A DNA stretch of 27,993 bases from CAYUFB01 sp964444125 (GCA_964444125.1 CAYUFB010000015.1:1-27993); one strand, 5' to 3'. Shown: positions 1 through 7,610, numbered from the stretch's first letter. Numbers and translations: made by a program. Notes: a model not told the origin generated them from the letters alone.

Positions 1-54
1 TCGGTCAGCTCTCGCTTATCACAATCTAAAACTCATTTTTATGGGACAGGAGTG
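1..54. repeat. Left copy of a 54-bp inverted repeat shared by both window ends
   Basis: Bases 1-54 equal the reverse complement of 27939-27992 with one mismatch (c at base 10, a in the other copy, changing Ser to Arg in the shared frame). Identity stops sharply after GGAGTG on the inner side. The outer side runs off the window, so the full repeat may be longer. The position at both contig ends fits an assembly breaking at a multi-copy sequence. Confidence 0.85.
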
Positions 55-135
55 TATGATAAATATATAGCCATTATATCAAAAAGGGCCGCAATATTTA
101 ATACTCCTGCCACCATGCCAAGGGCAGGCGAGTAG
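1..135 (+). CDS. C-terminal fragment of a repeated protein (partial at window edge)
   Basis: The reading frame is open from base 1 to a TAG at 133-135, giving 44 residues. The first 18 codons (core SRLSQSKTHFYGTGV) are shared with the partial gene that enters from the other end of the window. After that the two proteins differ completely; this one ends with a short basic tail (KRAAIFNTPATMPRAGE). No start codon lies in the window, so the gene begins upstream. I do not recognise the family. Sharing at the DNA level as well as in frame suggests two members of one repeated family with different tails. The short tail could also be a truncated or decayed copy. Coding status is supported mainly by the conserved frame. 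Confidence 0.4.
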   Translation, partial: SVSSRLSQSKTHFYGTGVYDKYIAIISKRAAIFNTPATMPRAGE

Positions 136-145
136 ACAGGCAGGC

Positions 146-194
146 AATACTCAATACTCAATACTCAATACTCAATACTCAATACTCAATACAT
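146..194. repeat. Heptanucleotide tandem repeat, AATACTC x6 plus a variant
   Basis: Six perfect AATACTC units (146-187) are followed by a variant AATACAT (188-194). The array begins 11 bases after the stop of the first partial gene and lies upstream of the histidine phosphatase gene. Read on the other strand the unit is GAGTATT, which resembles the TTGAGTN units of the array after ppaC. See the 7611-7834 array for the most elaborate relative. Confidence 0.95.
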
Positions 195-262
195 ACGATT
201 GTGGTATATGCATAAATAGCTTATAATTTCATAATTCAACAATAATTATTTAATAATAATAT

Positions 263-844
263 ATGAAAATTTTGCTTATGAGACATGGTGAGTCCGTGGA
301 TGATTTGACGAATCAGTATGGCGGTTGGGCAGATTTCCCCTTGACTCCCAAAGGATATAATCAAATTTCGGAAGTATCAAAAAAGATAGAAAATCTTGAT
401 TTAGAAGTTGAAAGAATATTTTCTTCGCCTTTGCTGCGAGCGCAAGAATCTGCGAGAATCGTTGCAAATAGTTTATCAATACCTGTTGAAATATTTCCTT
501 ATGTGAAAGAAAAGAATGGATATGGGTTACTTTCTGGAATGAATAAGGAATTTGCTATTGAAAAATTTCCTGAATTGGTTTCAATGTTGGATTCTGGATA
601 TGTATATGGTGCTGAACCTGCTGATCAATTTACTAGTAGAGTTAAAGATGCCTTAAGGATTCTCCTCCGACAAAAATATGAAGTTATTATGGTCGTAACT
701 CATGGAGGGTTTTTATCAGAAATGTTTAAAACTATTCTTAATTTAGAATTGATCAAAAAAGATGATGGGGGATTTGTATTATTGGAGGGAGATGATTTGG
801 AAAATTTGAAAATAGTATCAGCGGATGGGATAGAATATAAGTAG
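263..844 (+). CDS. Histidine phosphatase superfamily protein (phosphoglycerate mutase-like fold)
   Basis: A 193-residue protein with the superfamily signature: the nucleophile motif RHGES at residues 7-11, a second basic residue in SPLLRAQESA (Arg59) and the second catalytic histidine in VVTHGG (His147). The length fits single-domain members (broad-specificity phosphatases, CobC/PhoE/SixA-like). The substrate cannot be read from sequence. It is probably not the glycolytic mutase, because a GpmI-type enzyme is encoded at 18614-20170. No Shine-Dalgarno sequence precedes the ATG; a TTATAAT box near 223-229 is a plausible -10 element. It stops 26 bases before the methyltransferase start on the same strand, so the two may be co-transcribed. 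Confidence 0.85.
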   Translation: MKILLMRHGESVDDLTNQYGGWADFPLTPKGYNQISEVSKKIENLDLEVERIFSSPLLRAQESARIVANSLSIPVEIFPYVKEKNGYGLLSGMNKEFAIEKFPELVSMLDSGYVYGAEPADQFTSRVKDALRILLRQKYEVIMVVTHGGFLSEMFKTILNLELIKKDDGGFVLLEGDDLENLKIVSADGIEYK

Positions 845-870
845 AAATTATTTATCAGTTGTTATTATTT

Positions 871-2010
871 ATGTACTTATTCATTTTTGGCAGGAATCCG
901 GAGTTATCTAAACTTGAACTAGCTTCAGTATTATCTAACGCCAATTATCAAATTATCCATCAAAACGATACGATGGCTGTTGTAAATGGTGATATTGATC
1001 CAAGCAAATTGATTGATCAACTTGCTGGTACAGTTAGGATTGCAAAGATTTATTATGGGGGTGAAGTTATTGATGAGGGATTTATTCAAAAGCTTGATTT
1101 TTATTTCCCCAAAACGTTTAGTTATGCAATTAATTTCCTTAATCTTGATAATCAAGAACAAATTCAAGTCGAACAGATTACAAAGAAAGATCTGAAAAAA
1201 TATAAGGCAAGGGGTTTAGCTAAGCATATAGACAGTGAAATTCTAAACCCAGCAAAATATTTTTCTTACAAACTTGATGAAGGATTTGAATTATTTGTTT
1301 TTAAGGAGGAGGGAAATTATAATTTTGCCCAAACTTTGGTTTGTACGGATACAAGGCAGTATGAGTACAAAGATGAGGCAAGGCCAGATCAAAAATTTAC
1401 AAGAGGCACCTCTTTTAGATTAGCTAGAATCATGGTCAATTGCTTAGGATTGAAAAAGCAAAGTGTGATCGTAGATCCATTTTGTGGAATAGGAACTTTT
1501 TTGATTGAAGGATTGCAAAACGGTCATGATGTAATAGGAATTGACAATGAGAAAGAGATGACAGATGCCTCAATGCGTAATATTAAATGGGCCAAGAAGA
1601 CTTATAATTTCAATAACAAATATCAATTAATTACAGATGATTCAAGTCTTGCTGAATACAGAGCTGATGCATGTGTATTTGAACCATATATGGGGCCATT
1701 CTTGAAAAAAGCGCCAAGCTATAATCAAGCAATGAAAATAATGAATAGACTAGAAGATTTGTACATAAGGGTATTTGATAATTTGTACAAGAATTTATCC
1801 TCAAAAGCTCCAGTAGTTTGTGTATTACCATATATGAAGACTTCTGATGGCAAAACAATACAATTATATGATAAATTTTTTAAAACCATTAAATTTGAAT
1901 TCGATACTATCTCATTTGGAAAAACGAAAATATCTAATCCAATTGATTATTCAACGCCAGACGGTTCCAAAATTGGCAGGAAAATCTATAAATTGAAAAG
2001 GAAAGTGTAA
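871..2010 (+). CDS. Trm11/UPF0020-type SAM-dependent RNA methyltransferase
   Basis: A 379-residue protein from the ATG at 871; a TTG at 859 would add four residues but has less support. The N-terminus carries the FGRNP(E)LSKLEL block typical of THUMP-type RNA methylases. Around residue 180 a TRGTSFRLAR segment leads into SAM-binding motif I, VDPFCGIGTFLIEG (about 201-214), followed by the acidic loop GIDNEKEM. Family members methylate guanine N2 of tRNA or rRNA. Motif IV, normally (D/N)PPY, reads EPYMGP (about 271-276), so the catalytic loop is atypical. Target RNA unknown. It follows the histidine phosphatase at short distance on the same strand. Confidence 0.8.
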   Translation: MYLFIFGRNPELSKLELASVLSNANYQIIHQNDTMAVVNGDIDPSKLIDQLAGTVRIAKIYYGGEVIDEGFIQKLDFYFPKTFSYAINFLNLDNQEQIQVEQITKKDLKKYKARGLAKHIDSEILNPAKYFSYKLDEGFELFVFKEEGNYNFAQTLVCTDTRQYEYKDEARPDQKFTRGTSFRLARIMVNCLGLKKQSVIVDPFCGIGTFLIEGLQNGHDVIGIDNEKEMTDASMRNIKWAKKTYNFNNKYQLITDDSSLAEYRADACVFEPYMGPFLKKAPSYNQAMKIMNRLEDLYIRVFDNLYKNLSSKAPVVCVLPYMKTSDGKTIQLYDKFFKTIKFEFDTISFGKTKISNPIDYSTPDGSKIGRKIYKLKRKV

Positions 2011-2063
2011 TGAAATTGAATATTCGTAGTTAATATGGACGAATTATTTGTTAGATTGATCTC

Positions 2064-2249
2064 ATGAGTTCGGAAGTCATATTGGCAATTGGAAGCCTTC
2101 TGTCATTAATTGCAATAGTCCCAGGATTAATCATTTTCAGAAGATTGGTAACTTTGAGAAAGGAAAAACTTGCTGTGATATTAATCTTAACAATACTGCT
2201 ATTTTTCTGTTTCGCTTCGACTATGCTTACCGTTGATCTATTGCTATAG
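2064..2249 (+). CDS. Small two-helix membrane protein, function unknown
   Basis: A 61-residue ORF with two hydrophobic stretches (about 4-25 and 37-58) separated by a basic loop (FRRLVTLRKEK), giving a plausible small hairpin membrane protein. A TG-T-TAGATT element at 2049-2057 ends six bases before the ATG, a spacing expected for a leaderless message. The overlapping frame on the other strand (2051-2290) is rich in polar residues and looks like a shadow. No family is recognised. It sits in the roughly 300-base gap between the methyltransferase and ppaC. Confidence 0.45.
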   Translation: MSSEVILAIGSLLSLIAIVPGLIIFRRLVTLRKEKLAVILILTILLFFCFASTMLTVDLLL

Positions 2250-2274
2250 AATTTTGTATTATTAGTCTCACTTT

Positions 2275-2283
2275 TGTTAGAAT
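2275..2283 (+). promoter_or_regulatory. Extended -10 promoter for ppaC
   Basis: TGT-TAGAAT lies 27 bases before the ppaC ATG. The TGN extension matches the other promoters in this window; no convincing -35 element is visible. Confidence 0.5.
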
Positions 2284-2310
2284 AGGGCATTAATTATTAA
2301 TTAACTCTTT

Positions 2311-3240
2311 ATGAAAGTTATTGGTCACCTAAATCCAGATACAGATTCTACTTGTGCTCCAATTGTATATGTTTGGTATTTGAAACAAAAAGGAATCGAG
2401 GCTCAAGCATGTCTTGCAGGGGAACCAAATAGAGAAGCAAAATATGTATTGGAATTTTTGAAAGTTGCCAAGCCAGAGATTATTGAAAGTATAGAAGAAG
2501 GAGAGAAATATATCTTAGTTGATACAAATAATCCTGAAGAATTAATAAGTGGCTATGATAAAGGAGTTCTAAAAGGTGTAGTTGATCATCATAAACTTGT
2601 TGGTGGCCTTGTCACCGAAGAACCAATTCATGTCACAATTAGGCCAATTGCTTGTACAACAAGTGTGATTTATGAGTTGATTCAAAGAGATGGATTTGAT
2701 GACTCTCTTCCAAAAGATATCGCAGGATTGATACTAGCTGGAATTCTTTCTGATACATTAAACTTCACAAGCCCAACTACAACCAATGTAGATAAGGAAA
2801 TTGCAGAAAAAATGGCTCAAATTACAGATATTGACATAGAGAAATTTGCTAAAAATATGTTTGAAGCAAAATCTGATCTTTCTGGACTAACTCCGGAAGA
2901 TTTGTTGGTACTTGATAGCAAAAAATTTGATCTGGGAGATAAAAAATTCAGAGTATCAGTTCTTGAAACAACTAATCCTTCAAATGCCCTATCTATGAAA
3001 GATGAAATTCGTCAGGCGATGGAGCAAATGGTACAAAATGATGGATTCGATGGTGTGTTTTTCTTTGTAGTAGATATCCTAAAAAGCGAATCAACATTGA
3101 TAGTATCAAATAATGCAAAAGAAATTGCAAAAGTTGCATTTGAAAAAGATTTTGAAGGAGATATTATGCTCTTGCCAGGTGTTGTCTCAAGGAAGAAGCA
3201 AATGATCCCAAATATTGAGAAAGCAGCAAGAGCGGAGTAA
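2311..3240 (+). CDS. ppaC: Manganese-dependent inorganic pyrophosphatase (family II, DHH)
   Basis: A 309-residue cytoplasmic enzyme that hydrolyses pyrophosphate to two phosphates and so pulls nucleic-acid and aminoacyl-tRNA synthesis forward. The N-terminal DHH domain has GHLNPDTDS (His6, Asp10, Asp12 as metal ligands), Asp71 in LVDTN and the name-giving VDHH at 91-94. The C-terminal DHHA2 domain ends with SRKKQMIP (about 293-300), the basic substrate-binding signature. Length matches the family (about 310 without CBS inserts). No Shine-Dalgarno sequence precedes the ATG. It converges on the Fur gene, and a degenerate heptamer repeat fills the 93 bases between the two stop codons. Confidence 0.93.
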   Translation: MKVIGHLNPDTDSTCAPIVYVWYLKQKGIEAQACLAGEPNREAKYVLEFLKVAKPEIIESIEEGEKYILVDTNNPEELISGYDKGVLKGVVDHHKLVGGLVTEEPIHVTIRPIACTTSVIYELIQRDGFDDSLPKDIAGLILAGILSDTLNFTSPTTTNVDKEIAEKMAQITDIDIEKFAKNMFEAKSDLSGLTPEDLLVLDSKKFDLGDKKFRVSVLETTNPSNALSMKDEIRQAMEQMVQNDGFDGVFFFVVDILKSESTLIVSNNAKEIAKVAFEKDFEGDIMLLPGVVSRKKQMIPNIEKAARAE

Positions 3241-3337
3241 CGAGTGTTGAGTTTTGAGTCTTGAGTAATAAGCAATGAATATACTAGAGTTGTGTGGTTT
3301 GAGATTGTTAACTGAAAACTGGAAGCTGAAAACTTAA
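3241..3337. repeat. Degenerate heptanucleotide repeat between convergent ppaC and the Fur gene
   Basis: Starting right after the ppaC stop, 7-base units can be read in one phase: TTGAGTT, TTGAGTC, TTGAGTA (3247-3267), a worn middle part (ATAAGCA, ATGAATA and others), then AACTGAA, AACTGGA, AGCTGAA, AACTTAA (3310-3337). The first and last blocks share the same 7-base phase. The last unit contains the stop codon of the Fur gene on the other strand. This looks like a decayed relative of the 146-194 and 7611-7834 arrays. Confidence 0.7.
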
Positions 3338-3753
3338 CGCTTCTGCGTGCATTTCGGACAGATTCCATAAAACTCAAGTGCATGAGCCTGTATAGTATAT
3401 TTGTATCTTGAGGAAATTCCCTTTTGACTGATATTTATTACATCTTCTAACTCATCAGGATCAAGATTTATAATCTGGAAACATTTTGTACAAATTAGAT
3501 GATGGTGATGAGGATTTCCCATAAGCTCGTATCGTTTTGCATCTTCATGAAAAAAATACTCCTTTAATAGACCAATCTCTACATACTTTTCTATGATTCT
3601 ATAAACTGTTGCCTTATTTATGTTTTTGGGTATTTGATTTCTTATCTCTTTGACGGTAAGCGGCTTTGAAGCGTCTTGAAAAATCTTGTATACAATAAGT
3701 CTGGGCTTTGTGACCTTCATCTTGGATAGAGCAAAGACTTTTTCAATCTTCAT
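3334..3753 (-). CDS. Fur-family metal-responsive transcriptional regulator
   Basis: A 139-residue protein of typical Fur/Zur/PerR length. The N-terminal winged helix (about 10-75) contains TKPRLIVYKIF and the recognition region NKATVYRIIEKY. It is followed by the metal-site histidines HHHH at 82-85 and two structural zinc pairs, CTKC (88-91) and CPKC (132-135). Which metal or oxidant it senses (iron, zinc, manganese, peroxide) cannot be decided from these motifs. An extended -10 element lies 20 bases upstream of the ATG. No metal transporter is adjacent, so its targets are elsewhere. Confidence 0.9.
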   Translation of the reverse strand: MKIEKVFALSKMKVTKPRLIVYKIFQDASKPLTVKEIRNQIPKNINKATVYRIIEKYVEIGLLKEYFFHEDAKRYELMGNPHHHHLICTKCFQIINLDPDELEDVINISQKGISSRYKYTIQAHALEFYGICPKCTQKR

Positions 3754-3772
3754 TTCAGAGAATTTAAGAATG

Positions 3773-3781
3773 ATAATATCA
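3773..3781 (-). promoter_or_regulatory. Extended -10 promoter for the Fur-family gene
   Basis: On the minus strand TGA-TATTAT ends 19 bases before the ATG, giving a transcript with a leader of roughly a dozen bases. The same TGATATTAT string precedes the RNase J gene. Confidence 0.55.
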
Positions 3782-3816
3782 TATCCATAATGAGACTTGG
3801 TTGCAACAAATATTAC

Positions 3817-5124
3817 CTACTTTTTGAAATCTTTTTTAATAATATCTTCCCGACCCTTTGGTAAATGCTGCTTTCGATCTCTAATAACATAGACTTGATC
3901 ATTTTTTCTGACTTTCTTCGTAAGCTTTATTGTGATAATGTCGTCTTGTGAAGCAAAGTCTTGTGACTTGTCATTGACCAAAAAATCAATAAATTTCGCC
4001 TTGACTATTCCTGTTTTGTCCCCAATTATTATAATGTCGTCGTTTTTTTTAAGTTTGTCTTTGGCTTGAAATTTTATTTGAGCAACGTTAATTTTTGGAT
4101 AGTATTTCTCAACGATGCCAATATGTATACGTTCTTTCGTAGATTTACTACCATGTGTACCTGCCCACTCGTCAAATTTACGACCCATGTAAAAACCTGT
4201 ATTTTGTCCACGATTAAATACCGTTTTGAGATCCTTACTCCATTTATTTATTTTATCTTTTGTATAGGTTCCTTGGTTTATTGAATCAATAGCATTTTTG
4301 TAAGTAGAAATAACAGTATCTACATATTCTTCGGATCGTCCACGCCCTTCAAATTTAAGGACCTTAACGCCAGCTTCTAGAAGACTATCAAGCATGCCTA
4401 TTGTGCAAAGATCTGAAGCACTCATGACATAGTTATTGTCAACAACCATCTCTTTGCCGGAAGAGAGATCTGTAACCTTATATGGTCTTCTGCACATCTG
4501 ACTGCATTTGCCTTTATTTGCTGACGAGTTGTAGCAGTATAAGCTCATTGCACAGCGACCACTAACTGCCACACACATTGCTCCATGTGCAAATACTTCT
4601 ATCTCAACCAATTCACCCTTTGGCCCTCGAATATTATATTTTTCAATATCTTGAATAATTTGAGATACTTGTTCAAGGTTTAACTCTCTTGCAAGGACCA
4701 TTCTATCGCTATATTTGGCAAAGAACTTGACTGACTGAGTATTTGAAATTGAAACTTGTGTTGATATATGAACTTCGACATCTTTTTCTTTGGCATAAAT
4801 AATTGTAGCCACATCAGAAGCGATTATTGCATCGATACCAGATTCTTTGACTCTATCTACAAGATGTCTCATTTTATCTATATCTTCGTTGTACATAACA
4901 GTATTTAGTGTCATATAGCATCTGATATTTGCTTCATGGCATCTTGAAGCAATCTCTTCTAGATCACTCTCCAAAAAATTTGCCGCAGCAGTAGCTCTCA
5001 TGTTGAAATCAGAAATTCCAAAATAGATAGCATCACAGCCGGCATTTATACCTGCTTGAAGAGTACTAAACGATCCAGCGGGTGCTAATAATTCAACATT
5101 GTATTTACTTTTTTTAGTCTTCAT
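3817..5124 (-). CDS. trhP: Peptidase U32 family protein (TrhP/YegQ-like, tRNA U34 hydroxylation)
   Basis: A 435-residue protein starting with ELLAPAGSFSTLQAGINAGCDAIYFG, the N-terminal U32 barrel signature. The family signature E-x-F-x2-G-A-x-C-x4-G-x-C appears at about 176-191, and further cysteines (Cys184, 191, 197, 207, 211) fit the iron-sulfur-type cluster region of this family. The C-terminal 90 residues form the small U32-associated beta domain. In Escherichia coli and Bacillus subtilis the homologues take part in prephenate-dependent 5-hydroxyuridine formation at tRNA position 34; older annotations call them collagenase-like proteases. Length fits TrhP. A TGATATAAT box sits five bases before the ATG, so the mRNA is probably leaderless. 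Confidence 0.85.
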   Translation of the reverse strand: MKTKKSKYNVELLAPAGSFSTLQAGINAGCDAIYFGISDFNMRATAAANFLESDLEEIASRCHEANIRCYMTLNTVMYNEDIDKMRHLVDRVKESGIDAIIASDVATIIYAKEKDVEVHISTQVSISNTQSVKFFAKYSDRMVLARELNLEQVSQIIQDIEKYNIRGPKGELVEIEVFAHGAMCVAVSGRCAMSLYCYNSSANKGKCSQMCRRPYKVTDLSSGKEMVVDNNYVMSASDLCTIGMLDSLLEAGVKVLKFEGRGRSEEYVDTVISTYKNAIDSINQGTYTKDKINKWSKDLKTVFNRGQNTGFYMGRKFDEWAGTHGSKSTKERIHIGIVEKYYPKINVAQIKFQAKDKLKKNDDIIIIGDKTGIVKAKFIDFLVNDKSQDFASQDDIITIKLTKKVRKNDQVYVIRDRKQHLPKGREDIIKKDFKK

Positions 5125-5129
5125 ATGTA

Positions 5130-5138
5130 ATTATATCA
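5130..5138 (-). promoter_or_regulatory. Extended -10 promoter placed for a leaderless trhP mRNA
   Basis: On the minus strand TGA-TATAAT is followed by exactly five bases (TACAT) and then the trhP ATG. Transcription normally starts 6-9 bases after the -10 hexamer, which puts the first base at or next to the start codon. There is no room for a ribosome binding site. Confidence 0.7.
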
Positions 5139-5182
5139 CTTGGAAAAATAACTGATTCAGGTAACGAAATAATTTCAAAACT

Positions 5183-6361
5183 TTAGCCAATAATATATAA
5201 CTCTTTCTGAGCTCTAGTGACAGCAGTATATAGCCATCTTCTCCACATCTCGTCATCCATTTTGGCAAATTTCTCTTCAAAAAGAATAACTCTCTTGGCC
5301 TGACTACCTTGAGCTTTGTGTACTGTAATTGCATAACCAAAATCAAATAAATCCATATCTTTGACCTTGTATCTATCTTGTGTTTGATTGAGAGAATTTA
5401 GGCTATTAAACTGTTCTTTTAAAATTATCCCTTGATAATACATTTCATCTTCCATCGTAATTACCACATTATAGTTGCCATTTTCTTCTTTGATTTTCTC
5501 TATAAAACCTATCTCACCATTGAATATTTGTTTTTTGTGATTATTCTTTAGACAAATAACTTTGTCATAATATGCCGGTTCATCTGATTCGAAACCTAAA
5601 TTTGATCTAATCTGTTTATTTAGTTTGACTCTTGTGTGATTGTAGCCACAAAGTATCATTGTATCTTGATCAACTCTTTCAAGTAATTTCTCAAGTACAG
5701 AATAAATCTCACTATCTGATTTGCCATATTTAATTACAGTTTGTCCATAGTTGCCTATTGGGATTTTCCCTTCTGTTCTTGCAAGTGTGGATAGTCTAAT
5801 TATAGGACTTTTGGCAGCTTGTCTATGTATCGATTCTAATTTGATATCAGGCTTTTGCATCAAACTAAAGTTTCCCTGAATTGGCGGAAGTTGTCCATGA
5901 TCTCCTACTGCGATAATTGGGATATTGTAACTACGAATATCCTGCCATATATATTCATTGACCATGGATGCCTCATCAATTATTATCAAATCGTAATCAA
6001 TTTTGTCTTTTTGTTGCCAACCAATGATTTCCTGAGTTTTTGTATCTACAAGAGGTGAGTAAATAAGCGAATGAATAGTTCCAACAAAGTCTCCTTTTTT
6101 AATTACATTGCTTTCTTGGAGCGTATGCTTTAAAATCTGGGAGGCTTTGCCGGTATAAGATACAAAAGCAACTTTGGTTTTTGGTTTGACTTTGGATATT
6201 TTTCCTCTAAGTTTTGCAATCAAGGTAGTTTTGCCAGTACCGGCAAAGCCTCCTAAGGTGATGTAGTTCCTCTTTGGCTTGGTAAACCAGGAAAGTAGGA
6301 CGTCAAGAGCATATTTTTGATCAGCAGAGAATTCCATGAATTGATAATTAAGTTTATACAT
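5183..6361 (-). CDS. RecD-like superfamily 1B DNA helicase/ATPase
   Basis: A 392-residue helicase with Walker A GGFAGTGKTT (37-46), Walker B IIIDEAS (about 126-132), motif III GDHGQLPP (153-160) and the C-terminal UvrD_C_2 block with YAITVHKAQGSQ and a final TAVTRAQKELYII. It lacks the long N-terminal domain of RecD2, so it is a minimal RecD/Pif1-type enzyme or the ATPase core of an exodeoxyribonuclease V alpha-like protein; 5'-3' DNA unwinding is the family activity. Its ATG overlaps the stop of the flavoprotein gene by 8 bases (ATGTATAA), so translation is probably coupled. A second in-frame ATG eight codons later (MEFSADQ) is a possible alternative start. Confidence 0.85.
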   Translation of the reverse strand: MYKLNYQFMEFSADQKYALDVLLSWFTKPKRNYITLGGFAGTGKTTLIAKLRGKISKVKPKTKVAFVSYTGKASQILKHTLQESNVIKKGDFVGTIHSLIYSPLVDTKTQEIIGWQQKDKIDYDLIIIDEASMVNEYIWQDIRSYNIPIIAVGDHGQLPPIQGNFSLMQKPDIKLESIHRQAAKSPIIRLSTLARTEGKIPIGNYGQTVIKYGKSDSEIYSVLEKLLERVDQDTMILCGYNHTRVKLNKQIRSNLGFESDEPAYYDKVICLKNNHKKQIFNGEIGFIEKIKEENGNYNVVITMEDEMYYQGIILKEQFNSLNSLNQTQDRYKVKDMDLFDFGYAITVHKAQGSQAKRVILFEEKFAKMDDEMWRRWLYTAVTRAQKELYIIG

Positions 6362-7592
6362 TAATTCCTACAACATACCCGCTTGTCCATGCCCATTGAA
6401 GATTATAACCACCGCATTCGCCATCAATATCTAATACTTCACCGCAAAAAAATAGATTTTTTTGAATAAGTGACTCTAAGTTTTTTGGATTTATTTCTTT
6501 GGTATTTACGCCACCTGCAGTGAAATGTGCTTCATCGTAGTCTTTTACATCAATAATTTCAAATTGATAATTTGTAAGAGTTTGGATAATCTTTTGCCTT
6601 AAATCTTTAGAGATCTCAGATACTTTTTGATTCGGATCGATATTTGCACTCTCCAAAAAAGCGGGTGCGATTTTTTTTGCTAACAATCCTTCAAAACTAA
6701 AACCAAGGGTCTTGGATGGTTGTTTTTGCCATCTATCAACTAGGAATTTGTCTACTTCATCTTTTTTGATAAACGCAAGAAGATTAAGACTAAGAATTAC
6801 TTTCTTTTTTTCTAATCTCAACTTTTGAGCTATGCTTCTACTAATTTCTAGTACCCCTGGAGCTGACAAGCCAAAGTGGGCAAACATTATTGTGCCGGTG
6901 TTTTTTGCGATTTCTTTATTATCAACTTTGGCTACAACGCTTGCTTCACATTTAATTCCTTGAAGTTTCTGAAAGATCGGAGATTTGATAATCAAACCAG
7001 AATAAACTGGGAACTGTTCAATAATTGAATGTCCAAATTGTTTGGCTATAGTATATCCATCTCCTGTTGTTCCAAATTTGGGATATGTTTTGCCACCAGT
7101 TGAAACAATAAGTTTTTTCGAAGAGATTTCCTGACCGTCATTTAATTTAACAATAAAACCATTGTCATAGTTAATTTCTTTCGGTGTTTTGGATGTAATT
7201 AATTTCACCTGAAGTCTATTAAGTTCAAATTCAAAAACATCAAGTACTGATTGTGCTTGATTGGAAACTGGAAACATCCTCCCGCCATCTTCTTCTTTAA
7301 AATTTATTCCAAGCTCTTCAAAGAATACTTCTGTATCATTATAGTCAAATTGATTAAAGGCACTCATTACAAATTTGGGATTTTGTCCAAAATAGTGTTT
7401 AAGTGTTCGTTTGTCTTCTTGTGAGTTTTTATTTGAGATGTTGCATCTGCCATTACCCGTTGCAAGAATTTTGCGTCCTAGTTTTGAATTCTTCTCAATG
7501 ATTGCAATATTTTTGTCCCTGCGTGCGGCGATAATCGCTGCCATCATCCCTGAAGCACCACCACCAATTATTATTGCATCGTATTTTTTCAT
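6354..7592 (-). CDS. BaiN/HI0933-family FAD-dependent oxidoreductase
   Basis: A 412-residue flavoprotein. The N-terminal dinucleotide fold has GGGASG (10-15) followed by the family block KLGRKILATGNGRCNISN. An internal VSTGGKTYPKFGTTGDGY segment and the C-terminal FFCGEVLDIDGECGGYNLQWAWTSG block are diagnostic for the HI0933/YhiN/BaiN family. Most members are annotated as NAD(P)/FAD-dependent oxidoreductases of unknown physiological substrate; BaiN acts on bile acids in gut clostridia, which need not apply here. An extended -10 box five bases before the ATG indicates a leaderless mRNA. The downstream helicase overlaps by 8 bases, so the two form an operon. Confidence 0.9.
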   Translation of the reverse strand: MKKYDAIIIGGGASGMMAAIIAARRDKNIAIIEKNSKLGRKILATGNGRCNISNKNSQEDKRTLKHYFGQNPKFVMSAFNQFDYNDTEVFFEELGINFKEEDGGRMFPVSNQAQSVLDVFEFELNRLQVKLITSKTPKEINYDNGFIVKLNDGQEISSKKLIVSTGGKTYPKFGTTGDGYTIAKQFGHSIIEQFPVYSGLIIKSPIFQKLQGIKCEASVVAKVDNKEIAKNTGTIMFAHFGLSAPGVLEISRSIAQKLRLEKKKVILSLNLLAFIKKDEVDKFLVDRWQKQPSKTLGFSFEGLLAKKIAPAFLESANIDPNQKVSEISKDLRQKIIQTLTNYQFEIIDVKDYDEAHFTAGGVNTKEINPKNLESLIQKNLFFCGEVLDIDGECGGYNLQWAWTSGYVVGINV

Positions 7593-7597
7593 GATTT

Positions 7598-7606
7598 ATT
7601 ATAACA
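7598..7606 (-). promoter_or_regulatory. Extended -10 promoter placed for a leaderless flavoprotein mRNA
   Basis: On the minus strand TGT-TATAAT is followed by five bases (AAATC) and the ATG, the same spacing as at trhP. The upstream promoter region abuts the 7611-7834 heptamer array, so the -35 position falls inside the repeat. Confidence 0.7.
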
Positions 7607-7610
7607 GAAT

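Noticed and set aside
2051..2290. A 79-codon minus-strand frame between the methyltransferase and ppaC.
   Set aside because: Its composition is polar and irregular, and it runs through the ppaC promoter region, while the plus-strand frame there looks like a real membrane protein.
3012..3383. A 123-codon minus-strand frame across the end of ppaC.
   Set aside because: It is antisense to strongly conserved pyrophosphatase motifs and shows no family features, so it is a shadow frame.
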